Counted from the first letter of the stretch, positions 30,507 to 38,959 are shown. The stretch: DNA of 44,425 bases from Candidatus Taylorbacteria bacterium RIFCSPLOWO2_12_FULL_43_20 (GCA_001821295.1 MHSK01000031.1:1-44425), one strand, 5' to 3'. Notes: a model not told the origin generated them from the sequence alone. Translations and numbers: made by a program.

Positions 30507-32285
30507 ATGAAAAGCAAAAGAACAAAAACTATAAGAAATTCATCCGGACAGACGATGCTTATCGCTGTAATTTTTTTTCTTGTGGTATCCATGGTTATAG
30601 TCACGAGTGTCTATCAAATTGTTTTTGGCGATTACAAAAACGCAAGTACTCTTCTGTCGTCCAAAGAAAGTTATTTTTTGAGTGAAGCGGCCGCTGAAGA
30701 TGTGACATACCGTCTGACCAACGGAATCACGGTATCTTCCGAAGAAACAATTTCCATAGGAGGAAATTCCGCTACTGCAACTGTTACGAATGATTCGTCC
30801 GGGAAAATAATTACCTCTGTGGGAAACAAAAGGAATAATATCAGAAAGGTTCAGACCAGAGTGGGGGTCGGAGCCGGCATAGCGTTCAATTACGGCATTC
30901 AGGCGGGAAACGGAGGATTTGAGCTGGAAAACAATGCCGGTGTTTACGGAAATGTCTATGCCAATGGTCATATTACAGGATCAAACACATCTTTTGTAAC
31001 CGGGTCGGCGGTGGCCGCAAGCACTGTATCTATACTAAGCAATCAGTCCAACATGCTTCCCGACATACCGGCTGACTCAATAATTTTTGGCGATACGAAT
31101 TCCAAACAAGATTTCGCGCAAAGTTTTGAGGTCACGTTAGACTTGCCGATCAATAAAATCGTATTGAAAATAAAAAAAATAGGCAGTCCGCCGAGCGCTT
31201 CGGTGCGGATCGTGGAAGATTCTTCGGGATCGCCGGGCACAAACAACATATTATCGTCTAACGGAACGTTAAATTCCAACCATGTCAGCTCAACCTTCGG
31301 AAACGTAGATATAGTCTTGCCTTCCAATCCGACTTTGGTCAGCGGGACGAAATATTGGTTTGTGGTTGATCTCCCGTCAAAAAATGCATCAAACTATTAC
31401 GTCATGGCGGCGAACACTGATTATTCCGAGGGTGAGGCAGAGGCAGGTAAATATGGCGGTACATGGATAACATCGGGACTGGACGGTTATTTTGAAATAT
31501 ATCTCGGAGGATTGGTGTCCGAAATATCAGGTATGAACATTGGAGAAAGTGGAATCGGTGACGCGTGGGCTCATACTATAAATAATTCTGTCGTGGCCGG
31601 CACTTTGTACTGCGACACGGGAAGCGGAAATAGTGGCGCCTGTGATCCTTCGCTTGGAGATCCCGCGCCGGAGGTGTTTCCCGTGTCTGATGCCAACATT
31701 AACGCTTGGAAAAACGCGGCGGAGCAGGGCGGAATAGTGGCTGGTAACTACACGCCGAGTGGCTCCGTGTCGTCCTTGGGACCTGTGAAAATTGATGGCG
31801 ATTTGATTATTCCGGGCAATCACGAGTTGACGTTGACGGGTGCAGTGTGGGTGACTGGAAATATTACGATGTCCAACAACAGCGCGGCGCGTTTGTCGGC
31901 GTCCTTTGGAAACTCCGGCGGTGTTCTCGTTTCGGATGGAAGAATTTATCTTGATAATAACGTGGATTTTTATGGATCGGGCGCCGCTGACAGTTATATT
32001 CTTCTTTTGACTACCTCAGACTGTCCCACCGGAGCCGGCTGTGGGGGTGAAAGCGCTATTGTATTGAATAACAATGTCGGGGCTGACTCAAATCAAGTCA
32101 TCGTAAACGCGCAAAAAGGAAGAGTTGAATTTTTTAATAACGCAGATGTTAAATCAGTCGCCGGAGAAATTGTTTATTTGAACAATAACGCGATGATCCA
32201 TTATGACAGCGGACTTGCGAATGTAATTTTCAGTTCCGGTCCGTCGGGGGGGTATTCTATAGAAAGCTGGAAGGAGATTGAATAG
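30507..32285 (+). CDS. Large PilX-like surface protein of the pilus operon
   Basis: 592 residues. The N-terminus SSGQTMLIAVIFFLVVSMVI is a PilX-like membrane helix without a classical Gly^Phe site, followed by the typical ESYFLSEAAAEDVTYRL. About residues 110-165 and 360-580 contain bactofilin-like or beta-helix repeats (VYGNVYANGHITG, DGDLIIPGNHELTLTG, GRIYLDNNVDFYG). A jelly-roll-like insert lies between (about 190-335, FAQSFEVTLDLPINKIVLKI). It may be the tip adhesin of the pilus. It follows the prepilins by 23 nt, closing the operon. Confidence 0.75.
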   Translation: MKSKRTKTIRNSSGQTMLIAVIFFLVVSMVIVTSVYQIVFGDYKNASTLLSSKESYFLSEAAAEDVTYRLTNGITVSSEETISIGGNSATATVTNDSSGKIITSVGNKRNNIRKVQTRVGVGAGIAFNYGIQAGNGGFELENNAGVYGNVYANGHITGSNTSFVTGSAVAASTVSILSNQSNMLPDIPADSIIFGDTNSKQDFAQSFEVTLDLPINKIVLKIKKIGSPPSASVRIVEDSSGSPGTNNILSSNGTLNSNHVSSTFGNVDIVLPSNPTLVSGTKYWFVVDLPSKNASNYYVMAANTDYSEGEAEAGKYGGTWITSGLDGYFEIYLGGLVSEISGMNIGESGIGDAWAHTINNSVVAGTLYCDTGSGNSGACDPSLGDPAPEVFPVSDANINAWKNAAEQGGIVAGNYTPSGSVSSLGPVKIDGDLIIPGNHELTLTGAVWVTGNITMSNNSAARLSASFGNSGGVLVSDGRIYLDNNVDFYGSGAADSYILLLTTSDCPTGAGCGGESAIVLNNNVGADSNQVIVNAQKGRVEFFNNADVKSVAGEIVYLNNNAMIHYDSGLANVIFSSGPSGGYSIESWKEIE

Positions 32286-32600
32286 TGGATACAAATATAC
32301 AAATGGGAAGAAGTTTTTAGCTGTTAGCTATTAGCTTGCTTGTAAAAAATACAAATCAACGACCCCGACGCTTCGGTCGGAGCCCCGACCGAAGCGTCGG
32401 GGATGAATAACGCCCGCGGAGTCACCCCGTCTGTACACGGGATGTGTGGGAGGGCGCCCGATCTGCACATATTATAACATACTTCTAGGTATTAGAATGG
32501 TGCCCATCCTACACTTTCTGGGGCTAATCATAGCCCTGGAAAACACGCCAGGCGAGTGGCGTGTTTCTACCCAGGAGTGACGCTCCATAGTTTTATTGAT
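32286..32600. repeat. Repeat mosaic with twin-hairpin element
   Basis: AGCTT-type words (32309-32345), GC-rich twin hairpin copy 1 (32363-32402), TAGAATGGTGCCCATCCTA palindrome (32492-32512), and GAAACACGCCA/TGGCGTGTTTC (32540-32567). No gene. Confidence 0.8.
32363..32402. repeat. GC-rich twin hairpin, copy 1
   Basis: 18-bp arms (32363-32380 and 32385-32402; core CGACGCTTCGGTCGG) around AGCC, 78 nt after the pilus operon. The same 34-bp core is at 33442-33475, 34899-34932 and 44045-44078. Confidence 0.92.
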
Positions 32601-32653
32601 ATAATGCCATTTATAGTAGATACCGCTTGACGAAAAGCGAATACGAATGGAAT

Positions 32654-33424
32654 ATGTCAAAAAGTAAAGAAAAAAAAATCGTGGTGGCAAACTGGAAGAT
32701 GAATCCTTCCGGAATTGAGGAAGCAAATGAAATATTTTCGGCGATAAAGAAATCCGCAAAGAGAGCTAAGAATGCGACGGTAGTCGTCTGTCCGCCTTTT
32801 ACTTATCTTCATTCAGCAAAAAAACTATATGCAAAAAGCAATATTGCGCTGGGGGCGCAAGATGTCTTTTGGCAAAATTCCGGCCCTTATACCGGAGAGA
32901 TCTCTCCTGGCATGCTCAAAGATTCGGGCGCTAAATATGTGATTGTGGGCCACTCGGAAAGGAGAACACTTTTTGACACGGACGAAATTGTCTGCAAGAA
33001 AGTCGGCGCGGCCATACGCTCGGGACTCGTTACGGTACTCTGTGTTGGCGAATCCGCGAGGGACGGCGACGGTAAATATTTTCAATTTTTAAAAGAGCAA
33101 ATTTTGAGCTCACTCAAAGGCCTGCAGAAAAGGCATTTGGAAAAATTGATAATTGCTTACGAACCGATCTGGGCGATAGGCAAAGATGCCAAAAATTCCA
33201 TTCTTCCCAGGGATTTGCATGAAATTGTCATTTTAATAAGAAAAATTCTTTCTGATCATTACAAAGCCGCTGTCGCCAGCCGGGTCAAGATTCTGTATGG
33301 CGGTTCTGTCGCGGCTACGAACGCCGCGGAGCTTCTTCTTCAAGGCAATGTTGACGGTTTTATAGTCGGAAGAGAGAGTTTGTCCAAAGAGGGGTTTGAT
33401 AAGATGCTCGGGGCTTGTCTATAG
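32654..33424 (+). CDS. tpiA: Triosephosphate isomerase
   Basis: 256 residues. Catalytic residues are intact: NWKMN (Lys), VIVGHSERR (His), AYEPIWAIG (Glu). The phosphate-binding loop KILYGGSVAATNA is present. It interconverts dihydroxyacetone phosphate and glyceraldehyde 3-phosphate. The ATG at 32654 (MSKSKEKK) is chosen because the family starts about 10 residues before VVANWKMN. The leader carries GATACCGCTTGACGAAAAG, a repeat fragment also found at 2700 and 19965. A TATAAT (32600-32605) is the likely -10. Pgk follows 256 bp later across repeats. Confidence 0.96.
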   Translation: MSKSKEKKIVVANWKMNPSGIEEANEIFSAIKKSAKRAKNATVVVCPPFTYLHSAKKLYAKSNIALGAQDVFWQNSGPYTGEISPGMLKDSGAKYVIVGHSERRTLFDTDEIVCKKVGAAIRSGLVTVLCVGESARDGDGKYFQFLKEQILSSLKGLQKRHLEKLIIAYEPIWAIGKDAKNSILPRDLHEIVILIRKILSDHYKAAVASRVKILYGGSVAATNAAELLLQGNVDGFIVGRESLSKEGFDKMLGACL

Positions 33425-33680
33425 ATACGAATATACGACTCCGACGCTTCGGTCGGAGCCCCGACCGAAGCGTCGGGGATGGATACGAATCACCCCATCG
33501 CCTCGCAGACCCCCCCCTTCGCTCTAAGAAGAGCTACGGCGGGACACAGTCGGCACTTCCCCTCTAACTCCCCTTCGCTCGAAGCGAGCTTCGGCGGAGC
33601 AAGAGAGGGGAAGAGGGGGAAAAGAAATTTCTAATTACTAATTTCTAATAGAAGAAGAGGGAAAAGAAATTTAAAAAATT
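33425..33680. repeat. Repeat mosaic between tpiA and pgk
   Basis: Twin hairpin copy 2 (33442-33475) begins 17 nt after tpiA. Then CACCCCATCGCCTCGCAGAC, the CTCTAAGAAGAGCTACGGCG and CGGGACACAGTCGG modules, a TCGCTCGAAGCGAGC palindrome (33577-33591), and AATTTCTAAT-type words. Confidence 0.85.
33442..33475. repeat. GC-rich twin hairpin, copy 2
   Basis: Identical 15-bp-arm core; lies just behind tpiA. Confidence 0.92.
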
Positions 33681-34850
33681 ATGAGCAAATTGCCTTTACT
33701 TAGCCGCTTAAAATCTTCTGAAATCAAGGGTAAAATAATTTTCCTGCGGCTTGATCTCAATGTCAGTATCTTGCAGGGAAAAATTTCAGACGATTTTCGG
33801 CTCGTTAGAATTATTCCCACCATAGAATACATTAGAAGTATGGGGGGGAAAATAATTATCGGAGCGCACATGGAAAGCGAGGGGATGGAGACACTGGAGG
33901 AGGTTCATCATTATTTAAACGCGAAATTACCGGTCAAATTTATTAAGGTTCATCCGCGCAAATTGGACAGATCCATGTTCGACGCGATGCGAGATGGAGA
34001 GATAGCGCTTCTGGAAAACCTTAGACGGGATGAGGGGGAAAAATCAAACGATGAATCGTTTTCCAGACATTTGGCCGGACTGGCCGACGTATACGTGAAT
34101 GATGCCTTTTCTTCTTCTCATAGGGAGCACGCGTCTATTGTCGGCGTGCCCCGTTTTATTCCCGGATACATGGGATTACTTTTTGAAGAGGAGTATAATC
34201 ATATGTCTAGATGTCGTCGTCCGAAAAAACCCTATCTCGCGATCGTAGGCGGAGCCAAGTTTGAGACTAAGTTCGCTTTGGTAAAGAAACTGTTGGTAAT
34301 TGCCGATAATATTTTCTTGTGCGGAGCGCTGGCCAATGATGTTTACAGGAGGCGAGGTATGGAGATCGGCCGGTCTTTCCAATCAGAGTCAAATATAAAT
34401 CTTGACGCGATAATGGAGAGTAAAAAAGTGTCACTGCCTACAGATGCCTTGGTTGAAGATATCGGCGATCCTATTTATAAAAATATAGAGGAAGTGAAAA
34501 GCGACGAGATGATAGTAGACAGCGGGCCTGAGTCCTTGGAAGTTTTACGGCAGCTCGTAAGCGAGGCGCGATTCATACTTTGGAACGGTCCCTTGGGGCT
34601 TTATGAAAAAGGGTATACGGACGCCACTTTAAAAACCGCAAAAATGATATTGGAGAGTGGAGCGGAGTCTGTGATGGGTGGGGGGGATACGCTCACGGCC
34701 ATAAGCAAGATAAAGGCGGAGGTTCTCGGAGAAGACGAGGAGACGCAAAAACGCCATTTCTTATCTACGGGCGGTGGTGCCATGCTGGAATTTTTGGCGT
34801 CTGGCACATTGGCGGGAATAAAGGCGCTTAGTACAAGCACGAAGCACTAA
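33681..34850 (+). CDS. pgk: Phosphoglycerate kinase
   Basis: 389 residues, glycolytic enzyme making ATP from 1,3-bisphosphoglycerate. N-terminal domain: RLDLNVS, LLENLRRDEGEKSND and DAFSSSHREHAS; C-terminal nucleotide-binding domain: IVGGAKFETK, WNGPLGLYE and the GGGDT loop. The segment that is usually SHLGRP is AHMESEG here, so the family Arg that contacts the 3-phosphoglycerate phosphate is missing while the His remains. The other substrate Arg (DAFSSSHREH) is present. Reverse-complement or repeat-derived sequence may contribute the end (LSTSTKH). Follows tpiA, as expected for a glycolytic pair. Confidence 0.93.
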   Translation: MSKLPLLSRLKSSEIKGKIIFLRLDLNVSILQGKISDDFRLVRIIPTIEYIRSMGGKIIIGAHMESEGMETLEEVHHYLNAKLPVKFIKVHPRKLDRSMFDAMRDGEIALLENLRRDEGEKSNDESFSRHLAGLADVYVNDAFSSSHREHASIVGVPRFIPGYMGLLFEEEYNHMSRCRRPKKPYLAIVGGAKFETKFALVKKLLVIADNIFLCGALANDVYRRRGMEIGRSFQSESNINLDAIMESKKVSLPTDALVEDIGDPIYKNIEEVKSDEMIVDSGPESLEVLRQLVSEARFILWNGPLGLYEKGYTDATLKTAKMILESGAESVMGGGDTLTAISKIKAEVLGEDEETQKRHFLSTGGGAMLEFLASGTLAGIKALSTSTKH

Positions 34851-35160
34851 GTCCGATGAAATAATACCAATATACGAATTAATGCGAATATACAACTCCG
34901 ACGCTTCGGTCGGAGCCCCGACCGAAGCGTCGGGGATGAATACGAATCACCCCATCGCCTCGCAGACTCGGCACTTTCCCTCTAAAGAGGGGAAGAGGGG
35001 GGATGAGGAAATTTCTCCTTCGAGTTCCTCAGGATGGTGAAGCAATTGAACCATAATTTCTAATTTCTAATACCTAATAGAAGAGGAGAGAAAGTCAGTG
35101 GGCGGACTTCTTAGAGCCCATCCACTATCTAATGGCAGGCAAGCTATGTCTTGCTTAGTA
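34851..35160. repeat. Repeat mosaic after pgk
   Basis: Twin hairpin copy 3 (34899-34932), CACCCCATCGCCTCGCAGAC, CTCTAAAGAGGGG (34980-34992), the CTCCTTCGAGTTCC module (35010-35059). A short unique stretch with CAGTGGGCGGACTTC (35097-35111) follows. No gene. Confidence 0.8.
34899..34932. repeat. GC-rich twin hairpin, copy 3
   Basis: Same 34-bp core, 48 nt after pgk. Confidence 0.92.
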
Positions 35161-35168
35161 TTTAGCGG

Positions 35169-35546
35169 TTAGCTTGTGGATAGACTCTTAAGAGCCGATC
35201 TGATTTTTTCGGCGTTTCCTTTCAAATCGTTTTTATCGCCCTTAACTCTGTCGTTTGGAAATACCCAAATATGAGCATGAGCGACTTCGTCGCCGACTAT
35301 TTTGGAAATTATGAAATCGGTTTCAAACGAGGACTTTTGCGCCAACGCGATCTTTCTTGCGGCTTCAAAATATTCTCCGGCATTTGGTACGTCCCAAACC
35401 CAGCGGAAATGTTTTTTAGGAATGACTTGAACGTGTCCGGGTGACTGAGGGTGGATGTCCAAGAATGCTAAAAAATCATCGTCTTCGTAGACGATCTCCG
35501 ATGGAATCTGTCTATTTATGATTTTGCAAAAGATACAGTCATTCAT
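35169..35546 (-). CDS. HIT family protein
   Basis: 125 residues ([15 protein letters not shown] start). The family HxHxHxx motif reads HAHIWVFP (90-97): His90 and the nucleophile His92 are kept, but the third His is Trp94. It binds and hydrolyses or transfers nucleotides from AMP-containing compounds in most relatives. The CxxC pair at residues 4 and 7 is typical. The C-terminal tail (SLSTS) and stop lie next to an AGCTT-type repeat. On the minus strand a TATAAT (plus 35560-35565) ends 13 nt before the ATG. Confidence 0.88.
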   Translation of the reverse strand: MNDCIFCKIINRQIPSEIVYEDDDFLAFLDIHPQSPGHVQVIPKKHFRWVWDVPNAGEYFEAARKIALAQKSSFETDFIISKIVGDEVAHAHIWVFPNDRVKGDKNDLKGNAEKIRSALKSLSTS

Positions 35547-35590
35547 TTTTATAAAATGCATTATACCGTTTAATAGAAATAGATACCATA

Positions 35591-35707
35591 GAACTTACGC
35601 ATTTTCTGTCATTCCCGTGAAAACGGGAATCCAGAGTGCGTAGTAATGCCCTGGATTCCCGCCTTCGCGGGAATGACACCGACCAGAACAAACTTTTGCG
35701 TAAGTCC
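35591..35707. mobile_element. Type 2 miniature element, best complete copy
   Basis: 117 bp with GAACTTACGCA at the left and TGCGTAAGTCC at the right, flanked by TA on both sides (35589-35590 and 35708-35709). Inside are two ATTCCC-N8-GGGAAT hairpins (TGTCATTCCCGTGAAAACGG and the fuller right one), inverted with respect to each other. Confidence 0.85.
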
Positions 35708-35890
35708 TATACCAATATCCCCCTTCGCTCTAAGAAGAGCTTCGGCGGAGCAAGAGAGGGGAAGAGGGGATGAGGAAATTTCTCCTTCGAGTTCCTCAGG
35801 ATGGTGAAGCAATTGAACCATAATTTCTAATTACTCCCTCGACAAAGCTCGGGACAAGTAATTTCTAATGAGAAGAGGGGCTGAGGGGGG
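35708..35890. repeat. Repeat mosaic before recJ
   Basis: CCCCCTTCGCTCTAAGAAGAGCTTCGGCGG module (35717-35746) in two pieces, the CTCCTTCGAGTTCC module (35776-35825), and AATTTCTAAT words. The recJ promoter region (TAAGAT at 35899-35904) follows. Confidence 0.8.
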
Positions 35891-35913
35891 AAGTGTGATA
35901 AGATCAATGTATT

Positions 35914-37635
35914 ATGGATAATTATGAGGTTTCAGAGAGATTGGCGAGCAACGTCGGGGATGAGCTGTCGGTTTATCCCGAGCTGTTAAAAATTTTACTC
36001 TTAAACAGGGGCATAAAAAGCAGGGAGGAAGCGGAAAATTTCTTGCGCCCTGATTATAACAAGCATCTGCACGATCCTTTTCTGTTCAAGGATATGGCGA
36101 AAGCGGTTGATAGAATAATTAAAGCGGTAAACGAAAATGAGAAAATAGTCATCTGGAGCGATTATGACGCGGACGGCATACCAGGAGGTATTATACTCCA
36201 CGACTTTTTTACAAAAATCCAATTTTACAGCTTTGAAATTCATATACCTGACAGAAATAATGAGGGGTTCGGCCTGAACGAAAAAACCATAAACCGTTTA
36301 GCTGACGACGGAGTCTCGCTGATAATTACCGTTGACTGCGGTATTGGCAACGTAACGGAAGTTGACTTGGCCAATAAAAAAGGTATTGACGTCATAATTA
36401 CGGATCATCATATGCCTTCGGAGAAATTGCCGCCGGCTCTCGCCATTATCAACTCCAAGCAAGAAAACTGCGGCTATCCGTTCAAAGATCTTTGCGGAGC
36501 GGGTGTGGCGTTCAAACTGGTCCAAGCGCTTACTGTCCGGATCGGCGCGTCCGAACACTCTTCCAAACTAAACCCGGGGTGGGAAAAATGGCTTTTAGAT
36601 ATGGCGGGTGTGGCCACGATTTCGGACATGGTGCCTCTTCGCGGTGAAAATCGGGCCATTTCATACTATGGTCTTATGGTTTTAAGAAAGACGCCCAGGG
36701 TCGGGCTCGGGCGGCTTTTTCAGGATTTGAAAATTCAGAGGAAACATTTAACTGAAGACGATATAGGTTTTTCAATATCACCCAGGATAAACGTTTCCTC
36801 TCGCATGGGTTCCGCCATGGACGCCTTCCGACTTTTAACGACAAGAGACGAAACGGAAGCCGGAATGCTGTCCTCGGAAATGACAAAACTCAACAATGAA
36901 CGAAAAGGCCTTGTGGCGGCGATGATAAAAGAAATAAAGAATAACCTTGGGAAAGGTGAGAAAAGCCGGCACGATATTATTGTTATGGGCAATCCGACAT
37001 GGAAGCCGTCTCTTTTGGGGTTGGCGGCGAACACGCTGTCTTCTGAATATGAATGTCCCGTTTTTCTTTGGGGAAGAGGATCGGAAGAGGATCTTAAGGG
37101 CTCGTGCAGATCACGAAATACCAACCTGATCGCTCTTATGGGCAATGTCACTCCGGGTGTTCTGGCGGAATTCGGCGGACATTTTTTTTCCGGCGGATTC
37201 AGCGTGCGTCACGATAAGATACATCATTTGGAATCGGAATTGAGAAAATCGCATGAGCTCGTAAAGAACGCCGATGATGCTAAAGAAAAAACCGTAATTG
37301 ACGCGAAGGCTTCGCTGGAAACCGTTTCGTGGGAAAACTGGGAAATGATAAGCCGTCTTGCTCCTTTTGGCATGGGTAATCCGAAACCTGTTTTTTTGTT
37401 CGAAAACATTGAAATTTATAAAATTGAAGAGTTTGGAAAAGAGAAAAACCATATCAAACTTCTTTTCAAAAAAAACAATTCTGAATATGTGACCGCCATA
37501 AGTTTTTTTACGGGAAGAAATAGTTTCAGTCGAGAGCCGAGGGAGGGGGAGAGTATCAATCTTGTTGCCTCAATGGAAAAATCCGTTTTCAGAAACTTTC
37601 CAGAATTACGTTTGCGTATAGTTGACATTATATAA
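35914..37635 (+). CDS. recJ: Single-stranded-DNA-specific exonuclease RecJ
   Basis: 573 residues. DHH-family motifs: WSDYDADGIPG (about 81-91), TVDCGIGN and ITDHHMPS (about 161-168) in the DHH domain; DHHA1 domain with LGLAANTLSSEY and GGHFFSGGFSV. The C-terminal OB domain follows to the end. It degrades single-stranded DNA 5'-3' in recombination and mismatch repair. A TAAGAT box ends 9 nt before the ATG. The 3' end overlaps the TTGACA of a candidate ncRNA promoter (37622-37627). Confidence 0.95.
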   Translation: MDNYEVSERLASNVGDELSVYPELLKILLLNRGIKSREEAENFLRPDYNKHLHDPFLFKDMAKAVDRIIKAVNENEKIVIWSDYDADGIPGGIILHDFFTKIQFYSFEIHIPDRNNEGFGLNEKTINRLADDGVSLIITVDCGIGNVTEVDLANKKGIDVIITDHHMPSEKLPPALAIINSKQENCGYPFKDLCGAGVAFKLVQALTVRIGASEHSSKLNPGWEKWLLDMAGVATISDMVPLRGENRAISYYGLMVLRKTPRVGLGRLFQDLKIQRKHLTEDDIGFSISPRINVSSRMGSAMDAFRLLTTRDETEAGMLSSEMTKLNNERKGLVAAMIKEIKNNLGKGEKSRHDIIVMGNPTWKPSLLGLAANTLSSEYECPVFLWGRGSEEDLKGSCRSRNTNLIALMGNVTPGVLAEFGGHFFSGGFSVRHDKIHHLESELRKSHELVKNADDAKEKTVIDAKASLETVSWENWEMISRLAPFGMGNPKPVFLFENIEIYKIEEFGKEKNHIKLLFKKNNSEYVTAISFFTGRNSFSREPREGESINLVASMEKSVFRNFPELRLRIVDII

Positions 37636-37653
37636 ATAATGCGATATTATAAT
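37622..37653 (+). promoter_or_regulatory. Promoter of the candidate RNA after recJ
   Basis: TTGACA at 37622-37627, overlapping the recJ 3' end, and TATTATAAT at 37645-37653. The spacing is 17 to TATTAT or 20 to TATAAT. It is the best explanation for independent transcription of the gene-free stretch. Confidence 0.6.
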
Positions 37654-37659
37654 ACCAGA

Positions 37660-38077
37660 TTTCCCGCGGTTACACCTGTCCATGAAAGCGCGTTGCGAGC
37701 CCGCCCTAAATAGGGAAACGTGAAGGACAACATATGTCTTGGCTAAACACGGCTTTCTAAAAACAAAACAGGAACTTGTAAAAGCCGACTGGTACTGACT
37801 AGGATTGGTTTACCAATCTTGTCGATAATATCTTGATGCTCATGGCGACTAGGAGTTGTTTTGTCTGCCTGTGCGTTCGGATGCGGCGGATCGTGTCGCG
37901 CGGTGCGTCATCCTAGAGCACCGCTCGGGTCATACAAGAATATGTTACAGGACGCGGGCCGGCGCGCACCTTGAGTGCGCGCCGGCATGAAAAAAGATTT
38001 ACCCGAACAAAAAAGTTTGTGTGTAGTTCGGGTGATAACCCCCTGCCGTGTGGCCGGGGGTTTGTTGTTTGTTTTTT
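37660..38077 (+). ncRNA. Candidate structured RNA of about 400 nt, family unknown
   Basis: No open frame, but strong structure. Outer helix: CCCGCG (37663-37668) and CCTGT (37675-37679) pair with ACAGG (37947-37951) and CGCGGG (37953-37958). Inside: CGGCTTT/AAAGCCG (37758-37792 area), GATTGG-TTTA-CCAATC (37802-37817), GCGGTGC/GCACCGC (37898-37924 area). A 12-bp GC hairpin (37958-37986) and terminator (38037-38077) follow. Size fits RNase P RNA or tmRNA, but their conserved core motifs were not found. Unassigned. Confidence 0.5.
38037..38077 (+). terminator. Intrinsic terminator of the candidate RNA
   Basis: AACCCCC-T-GCC, loop GTGT, GGC-C-GGGGGTT, then TGTTGTTTGTTTTTTT. Strong GC stem and long T tract. 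Confidence 0.9.
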
Positions 38078-38138
38078 TATCAAGGTTTAACCTTGATATT
38101 TTTCCAAAGGTTATGCTGTGCTACTATCCTGACTATGA

Positions 38139-38144
38139 TAAAAT
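38139..38144 (+). promoter_or_regulatory. -10 box of rnhA
   Basis: TAAAAT ending 6 nt before the ATG at 38151; predicts a leaderless mRNA. Confidence 0.5.
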
Positions 38145-38150
38145 TTGACT

Positions 38151-38939
38151 ATGATAAGAATTTATACAGACGGATCATCAAGAGGTAATCCCGGACCGGG
38201 CGGATGGGGCGCCATTGTTTTTTTTGGAGATGAATTTGTGGTGGAGCTTGGGGGTCGCGAGGCGCATACCACGAACAATCGCATGGAATTGACCGCGGCC
38301 GTCTACGCGCTTCGTTTTGTAGAGTCACACGAAAAAAAGCGTGAGGACCAAGGGAATTTTACGCGATCAAATGATTTGAAATCATACCCGATAGATTTGC
38401 GAACAGATTCGCAATATCTTATAAACGGCATTACCAAATGGATATGGGGATGGGAGAAAAATGGCTGGAAAACGGCGGCAAAAGAAAAAGTTTTAAACCA
38501 AGATCTTTGGATGGAGCTGTTTTCGCTCACCCAACAGTTCAAGGTCAATTGGAATTACGTTGCCGGTCATTCCGGTGTTATCGCCAATGAACGATGTGAT
38601 GAGATCGCCACGGCTTTCGCGGACGGCATTAAAGTACCGCTGTATTCAGGCGAACTAAGTAAATATGCTTTGGCTAATATTGCCGGCGGGGAAAATTCGC
38701 GAGGTCAGGAAAAAGATTATAAAAAATCTGATAGAGAGAAAAATAGGAAATATTCATACATCAGTATGGTAGACGGGAAAATAATGGTTCACGACAACTG
38801 GGATGAGTGCGAAAAAAGAGTCAAGGGAGTAAGCGGGGCGAAATACAAAAAAATTTCAAGCGAAACCGAGAAAGCAAGAGTCATGGAAGAGTTTACAGCT
38901 TATCTAAGAGCCCATCTCCAATCTAAGCGTAAAATATGA
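38151..38939 (+). CDS. rnhA: Ribonuclease HI with C-terminal hybrid-binding domain
   Basis: 262 residues. RNase H core (1 to about 160): Asp7 (YTDGS), Glu46 (RMELTAAV), Asp86 (RTDSQYL), His140 and Asp150 (ERCDE) complete the catalytic set. Removes RNA from RNA:DNA hybrids. After a charged linker (about 180-200), YSYISMVDGKIMVHDNWDEC (201-220) followed by KGVSGAKYKKISSETEKARV is the viroplasmin/hybrid-binding fold, which in most RNases H1 is N-terminal. Here it is C-terminal. The ATG at 38151 is preferred over TTG 38145. Confidence 0.93.
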   Translation: MIRIYTDGSSRGNPGPGGWGAIVFFGDEFVVELGGREAHTTNNRMELTAAVYALRFVESHEKKREDQGNFTRSNDLKSYPIDLRTDSQYLINGITKWIWGWEKNGWKTAAKEKVLNQDLWMELFSLTQQFKVNWNYVAGHSGVIANERCDEIATAFADGIKVPLYSGELSKYALANIAGGENSRGQEKDYKKSDREKNRKYSYISMVDGKIMVHDNWDECEKRVKGVSGAKYKKISSETEKARVMEEFTAYLRAHLQSKRKI

Positions 38940-38959
38940 AGCAAAACAACTACTTGCCT

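Noticed and set aside
37660-38077. RNase P RNA or tmRNA assignment for the structured region
   Set aside because: Size and context fit, but the conserved core sequences of both families are not visible, so it was left unassigned.
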